A stretch of 17,779 nt of DNA, from positions 1-17,779 of the forward strand of contig JAEXNT010000018.1 of assembly GCA_023439545.1 (NCBI GenBank), written 5' to 3'. Positions 14,954 to 17,779 of this stretch are shown one piece after another. Both the position numbers and the translations under genes were made by a program. Position 1 is the first letter of the stretch; each line of letters opens with the position of its first letter. Origin of the DNA: Bacillota bacterium (GTDB taxonomy: Bacteria > Bacillota > Clostridia > Acetivibrionales > DTU013). A model generated the notes under the pieces. The model had not been told where the DNA came from. It saw only the letters and a list, made by a program, of their open reading frames with translations, and did no database searches.

Positions 14954-14962
14954 ATTATACCA
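14954..14962 (-). promoter_or_regulatory. Extended -10 promoter upstream of the small frames
   Basis: The minus strand reads TGGTATAAT, a perfect -10 (14954-14959) with the TG extension at 14961-14962. Such promoters need little or no -35. Nothing with a standard ATG gene follows for over 500 bases, so the transcript must carry the two small frames, a leader for the efflux operon, or a non-coding RNA. Confidence 0.5.
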
Positions 14963-14985
14963 GAAGCCTCTCCCAAAAGTCCTGA

Positions 14986-15017
14986 AGTATTGTTGCCATA
15001 GCCCGCATTACAATACT
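14986..15017 (-). terminator. Weak hairpin after the ABC-2 permease gene
   Basis: AGTATTGT and ACAATACT (14986-14993, 15010-15017) are exact complements around a 16-base loop and overlap the permease stop codon. On the minus strand only a short TTTT follows, after a few bases, so termination would be weak. Confidence 0.35.
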
Positions 15018-15759
15018 ACTCCCATCTGAACAATATCAAAGAGCCGGTTGTGCAAACAAAAAAAACTATAATCAATATGAGTATATCTGTTGAAAAATCA
15101 AATAGATTTCCACCGAACCAAACCCCCTTAACGAGATCTATACCATATGAAAAAGGCAGCATCCTGCCTATACCAGCCATACCGTCAGGCATGGTGTCCA
15201 ACGGCATTATTGCTCCCGACAGGAACAACATGGGAAAGTAGACCAGTAACGATATCACGTTTGAAGCTCTGATGCCGGAGGAAATGCTAGTTATAAAAAG
15301 TCCTATTGAAAATATGCTGACAGCCGTAATAATAAGCGCCGTTACTACCGAAATAATATTAGTCGGCAGGATTATATCAAATACAATCTTTGCAGCAAGG
15401 ACCAACGTAATGATCCCAACCGCAGCCATTACGAGATTTACTGCCAGTTGCGATGCCAATATATCCCTTGGCTTGATTGGCGTAGCCATGTATCTTTTCA
15501 GGATCTTATTCTCCCTGTAACGGGTAACTGTCCACGGGATCAGCAATATGCCGGTTATCGCCAGTACAACGCATGAAAACACCGGTACATCGACGTCTAT
15601 TGTGCCGTGGCCATTATAGAGCTGTATGGGATCATTTCCGAACATGCTTCCGAAAAACAGGAGCAAAAATATCGGAAACAGCAATACGAAAAAAACACCT
15701 GCAAAATTCCTGAAAAACAACCTGAATTCTGTACGTACGAGCATAAATGCGGTATTCAT
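15016..15759 (-). CDS. ABC-2 type transporter permease
   Basis: The roughly 247-residue integral membrane protein has six helices (about 20-38, 59-77, 104-124, 135-159, 165-187 and 225-244). Typical ABC-2 motifs are present: Arg-x-x-Lys-Ile-Leu-Lys-Arg-Tyr-Met-Ala-Thr-Pro-Ile before helix 3, and Leu-Ser-Gly-Ala-Ile-Met-Pro-Leu-Asp-Thr-Met-Pro after helix 5. It forms the membrane channel for the ATPase encoded just upstream; relatives export drugs, antibiotics or lipids. GTG (15768) and ATG (15765) starts overlap the ATPase stop, but GAGGAG is 8 bases before the ATG at 15759, which is chosen. It ends the operon. Substrate unknown. Confidence 0.9.
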   Translation of the reverse strand: MNTAFMLVRTEFRLFFRNFAGVFFVLLFPIFLLLFFGSMFGNDPIQLYNGHGTIDVDVPVFSCVVLAITGILLIPWTVTRYRENKILKRYMATPIKPRDILASQLAVNLVMAAVGIITLVLAAKIVFDIILPTNIISVVTALIITAVSIFSIGLFITSISSGIRASNVISLLVYFPMLFLSGAIMPLDTMPDGMAGIGRMLPFSYGIDLVKGVWFGGNLFDFSTDILILIIVFFVCTTGSLILFRWE

Positions 15760-15764
15760 TAACA

Positions 15765-16679
15765 TCACTCCTCTGATATTATATTCCCGGTCAGCTTTAT
15801 GAAAGCGTCTTCAAGGCCGGGCCTCTTTATGTCGATATCCCTGTAATCTAGTTTATTGTGCTCCAATACACAGGTGACCTTGTTGAGCAACTCCTCACAG
15901 CAGCCCGTGACCGCATATTTACTCCCGACCCTTTCCACTTTTGCAGTGGAGGGAAAAGCCTGCTGTAAAATGCCGTAAATATCCCGGGTCGATTCGAAAG
16001 TGACTTTAGAATCGATGCCACACGCATCGATCACGCTTCTGACCGTGTCCAGTGCGATTATCTTCCCGCAGTCTATAATACAGATCCTATCGCAAAGGCA
16101 TTCCGCCTCCTCCATATAATGAGTGGTCAGAAATACCGTGCGGCCTTCGCCCCTTAGTTTCTTTATATAATTCCACATGGAACGTCTGGACTGAGGATCC
16201 AAACCGGTCGTCAGCTCATCCAGGAATATTATCTCAGGATCGGGAATCAGTGCGAGTACGATAGAAAGCCTTTGGCGCTGCCCTCCTGACAGATCCCCCA
16301 CGTAGGAGCTTTCCTTATCGGCCAGGTTAAAAGCCTCCAACAGTTTTTTATACGGCCTGGGCTTTCGATAGAATGTTTCAAACAGCCTGCAAAGCTCCGC
16401 TACCTTTATCTTGTTCTGAAAGGCGGTTTCCTGAAGTTGAACCCCTATACGGCCATACAATTCCTTTCGCTGCACTGTGGGGTCGAGACCGGCGACCCTT
16501 ACCTCTCCATGGTCAAATCTTTTCAAGCCGGTCATACACTCAATAGTAGTACTTTTGCCCGCTCCGTTTCTTCCCAGCATTCCGAAAACTTCACCCTCTT
16601 TTACTTTGAGAGAAACGCTATCGACAGCTTTTGTACTCTTATATGTTTTAGTCAGTTGTTCAACTTCGATATGATACAT
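15765..16679 (-). CDS. ABC transporter ATP-binding protein (DrrA/ABC-2 type)
   Basis: The roughly 304-residue ATPase has Walker A Gly-Arg-Asn-Gly-Ala-Gly-Lys-Ser-Thr (36-44), Q-loop Gln83, signature Leu-Ser-Gly-Gly-Gln-Arg-Gln-Arg (130-137), Walker B Ile-Phe-Leu-Asp-Glu (151-155) followed by Leu-Thr-Thr-Gly-Leu-Asp, and switch His187. A C-terminal extension of about 90 residues is like the accessory region of DrrA-type drug-export ATPases. An ATG at 16694 has no ribosome site; the ATG at 16679 has GGAG 9 bases upstream and is preferred. It powers the ABC-2 permease downstream, and a winged-helix regulator gene precedes it in the same operon. Confidence 0.92.
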   Translation of the reverse strand: MYHIEVEQLTKTYKSTKAVDSVSLKVKEGEVFGMLGRNGAGKSTTIECMTGLKRFDHGEVRVAGLDPTVQRKELYGRIGVQLQETAFQNKIKVAELCRLFETFYRKPRPYKKLLEAFNLADKESSYVGDLSGGQRQRLSIVLALIPDPEIIFLDELTTGLDPQSRRSMWNYIKKLRGEGRTVFLTTHYMEEAECLCDRICIIDCGKIIALDTVRSVIDACGIDSKVTFESTRDIYGILQQAFPSTAKVERVGSKYAVTGCCEELLNKVTCVLEHNKLDYRDIDIKRPGLEDAFIKLTGNIISEE

Positions 16680-16702
16680 CTTTTTCCACTCCATTCATGG
16701 GT

Positions 16703-17008
16703 TCATTTCAATGACATCCTTATTACCTCTTCCAGATTTGCGAGGTGCTCGGAAAATGCTTTCCGCCCTTTTTCCGTAATTTTGTACACTGTTTTGGGAC
16801 GGCGTTTGACAAACATCTTCTCGAGTGTGATATACTCCTGTTCCTCAAGTACGCGCATATGCGCGCCGAGATTGCCGTCGCTCATCCCGAGCTGTTTTTT
16901 GATAGTCGAAAAATCACTTTCTTCCGCCGCCATTAATACTGTCATTATTCCCAGGCGCGCTTTGGGTAAAAAAACATCGTTCAGATTCTTTATCTCATTT
17001 TTATCCAA
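16703..17008 (-). CDS. Small winged-helix transcriptional regulator
   Basis: This 101-residue protein is a single winged-helix domain (HTH_34/MarR-like). It has the helix Phe-Ser-Thr-Ile-Lys-Lys-Gln-Leu, recognition helix Ser-Asp-Gly-Asn-Leu-Gly-Ala-His-Met-Arg-Val-Leu-Glu (43-55), and a wing with Lys-Arg-Arg-Pro-Lys-Thr-Val-Tyr-Lys-Ile-Thr. Length is typical for one-domain repressors that sit beside ABC drug exporters. The start is TTG (17006-17008) with AGGTG about 8 bases upstream; no in-frame ATG lies before codon 22. It overlaps the preceding membrane-protein gene by 8 bases. It probably represses its own operon at the palindrome around the -10 (17607-17623). Confidence 0.88.
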   Translation of the reverse strand: MDKNEIKNLNDVFLPKARLGIMTVLMAAEESDFSTIKKQLGMSDGNLGAHMRVLEEQEYITLEKMFVKRRPKTVYKITEKGRKAFSEHLANLEEVIRMSLK

Positions 17009-17564
17009 TCTTTTTCACCTGATTCCTGAAAATCATTCCCGTCACTATCAGACCTCCTCCCCCGACGACTCCCAGCCACAAGTCCTGAATCGGGTAAGGC
17101 ATAAGGAGCGATGCCAGTGAAGTAGCAGCCATTCCGAATCCGATTATTTTAAGGTCACGTCCAATGAAGACTCCCGCCGCCATATAGATAAGACCCACCT
17201 GGAACGGTATATAGGCTTTGAATGCCCAGTCGGCGCTTAGGAACAAAAGCACACCGACCGGAACAGACATTATCAAAATAAAAATACACTGTTCTCTCAA
17301 CTGTTTAAGAAGCTTAATGTCCATCGCCAGCCATTTGTGACGCAGGATTACAGTCCTGGCGGTAAAAACGGCTGCCGCCGCATAAAGTATCCATAAATAG
17401 TTGAGCCATGCAAAATAGCTTGCCGCAACCATTAATGCATTTGCGGCAAACCAGAAGATGCCGACCAGCAGAAATATCGGGTATCCTTCGCATGCTTTGA
17501 GCCGGCTTTTTGATAGCAGGTCTTTGATATATGAGATTTGTTCCAGCGCTTCTTCAGTTTTCAT
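17001..17564 (-). CDS. Six-helix membrane protein of unknown function
   Basis: A roughly 187-residue protein with a short charged cytoplasmic N-terminus and about six transmembrane helices (about 29-49, 53-71, 92-110, 117-135, 137-155 and 160-179). It has no catalytic motif and few conserved polar residues. Similar unnamed proteins often precede small winged-helix regulators and ABC exporters in Firmicutes, where a sensing or accessory role is suspected. The ATG at 17585 lacks a ribosome site; the ATG at 17564 has AAAGG 9 bases upstream and is preferred. It is the first gene of the operon and overlaps the regulator gene. Confidence 0.8.
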   Translation of the reverse strand: MKTEEALEQISYIKDLLSKSRLKACEGYPIFLLVGIFWFAANALMVAASYFAWLNYLWILYAAAAVFTARTVILRHKWLAMDIKLLKQLREQCIFILIMSVPVGVLLFLSADWAFKAYIPFQVGLIYMAAGVFIGRDLKIIGFGMAATSLASLLMPYPIQDLWLGVVGGGGLIVTGMIFRNQVKKIG

Positions 17565-17606
17565 ATAAATTTGCCTTTCTTTCATGGATAATATTGTATC
17601 CTATTA

Positions 17607-17623
17607 ACTCTATATTACAGAGT
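17607..17623. promoter_or_regulatory. Palindrome over the -10 box, candidate operator
   Basis: ACTCT and AGAGT flank a 7-base centre that contains the -10 box. A second small palindrome, AGAG-TG-CTCT (17619-17628), overlaps it toward the -35. This is the normal place for a repressor to block polymerase, and the operon encodes a winged-helix protein. Confidence 0.45.
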
Positions 17624-17640
17624 GCTCTACCATTTGTCAA
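17612..17640 (-). promoter_or_regulatory. Promoter of the regulator/ABC-2 operon
   Basis: The minus strand has a perfect TTGACA (17635-17640), a 17-base spacer and TAATAT (17612-17617), about 48 bases before the chosen start at 17564. This is the most consensus-like promoter in the window. Confidence 0.7.
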
Positions 17641-17661
17641 GTATAAATTGAAAATAATGAT

Positions 17662-17685
17662 CCACCGGCCTAGCCGGTGGTTTTT
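17662..17685. repeat. Perfect 8-bp hairpin with T-tract
   Basis: CCACCGGC and GCCGGTGG pair exactly around a 3-base loop (CTA), followed on the plus strand by TTTTT. It looks like a rightward intrinsic terminator, but no rightward gene ends nearby. Hairpins like this are also common at the ends of IS200/IS605-type elements. Confidence 0.6.
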
Positions 17686-17686
17686 C

Positions 17687-17778
17687 TTTAACGGGCATAG
17701 CCCTTTACTACTAGCCACGCCTAAAGGGCGTTGGTACGGTCTGCCGCATGCGATGAGCTTATTACCAGCGCCCGTAAA
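17687..17778. ncRNA. Structured element, possible IS200/IS605 end or associated RNA
   Basis: On paper the region closes as a three-way junction. The outer stem is 17687-17696 with 17770-17778 (one bulged A). A perfect 8-bp stem GCCCTTTA/TAAAGGGC joins 17700-17707 and 17722-17729. A third stem TGGTA/TACCA joins 17732-17736 and 17763-17767. A competing hairpin GGGC-ATA-GCCC lies at 17693-17703. Both strands would fold, so direction is unknown. No start codon with a ribosome site is seen. It directly follows the hairpin at 17662, together resembling an IS200/IS605-type terminus, though the window ends before any transposase. Confidence 0.35.
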
Positions 17779-17779
17779 C

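Overview
The window looks like chromosome from a Gram-positive, probably clostridial (Firmicutes) bacterium. The reasons are strong AGGAGG-type ribosome sites, lipoproteins, an S-layer-homology (SLH) protein, a MacB-type efflux set without an outer-membrane partner, and tight polycistronic operons. The species cannot be named from this sequence. No rRNA, tRNA or CRISPR array was seen.

Region 1 (1-4263, minus strand) is a four-gene cell-surface operon. In transcription order it encodes a small four-helix-bundle protein, a lipoprotein with a long low-complexity linker, a secreted SLH-domain protein, and a second lipoprotein that runs off the left edge. It is divergent from a MalT/LAL-type LuxR regulator on the plus strand (4452-6991). 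That regulator is split into two overlapping frames at a run of four Gs; one extra G would restore a single protein of about 845 residues. The shared 188-bp promoter region holds a perfect 10-bp inverted repeat and a further half-site, which suggests that the regulator controls the surface operon.

Region 2 (6992-8175) has an elaborate two-way terminator and a LacX-like aldose 1-epimerase on the minus strand with its own promoter.

Region 3 (8176-14564, minus strand) is one efflux/sensing operon: ABC ATPase, two-domain FtsX/MacB-like permease, membrane-fusion (HlyD-like) protein, OmpR-type response regulator and histidine kinase. A promoter lies at 14510-14537. Just upstream of its -35 are two 8-bp direct repeats at 10-bp pitch, a typical OmpR/PhoB-family site, so the operon probably controls itself. 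The kinase has Tyr where an acidic residue normally follows the phosphorylated His.

Region 4 (14527-14962) has no ATG-started gene with a good ribosome site. It does have a strong extended -10 promoter followed by two overlapping small reading frames with good Shine-Dalgarno sequences but TTG and CTG starts: a 33-residue membrane peptide and a 93-residue charged protein.

Region 5 (15016-17640, minus strand) is a second ABC operon: six-helix membrane protein, small winged-helix regulator, ABC ATPase and ABC-2 permease. It is driven by a consensus-like promoter whose -10 lies inside a palindrome that may be the regulator's operator.

The right edge (17662-17779) is highly structured: a perfect hairpin with a T-tract, then what folds on paper as a closed three-way junction. 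It resembles the end of an IS200/IS605-type element or its associated RNA, but any partner gene lies beyond the window.
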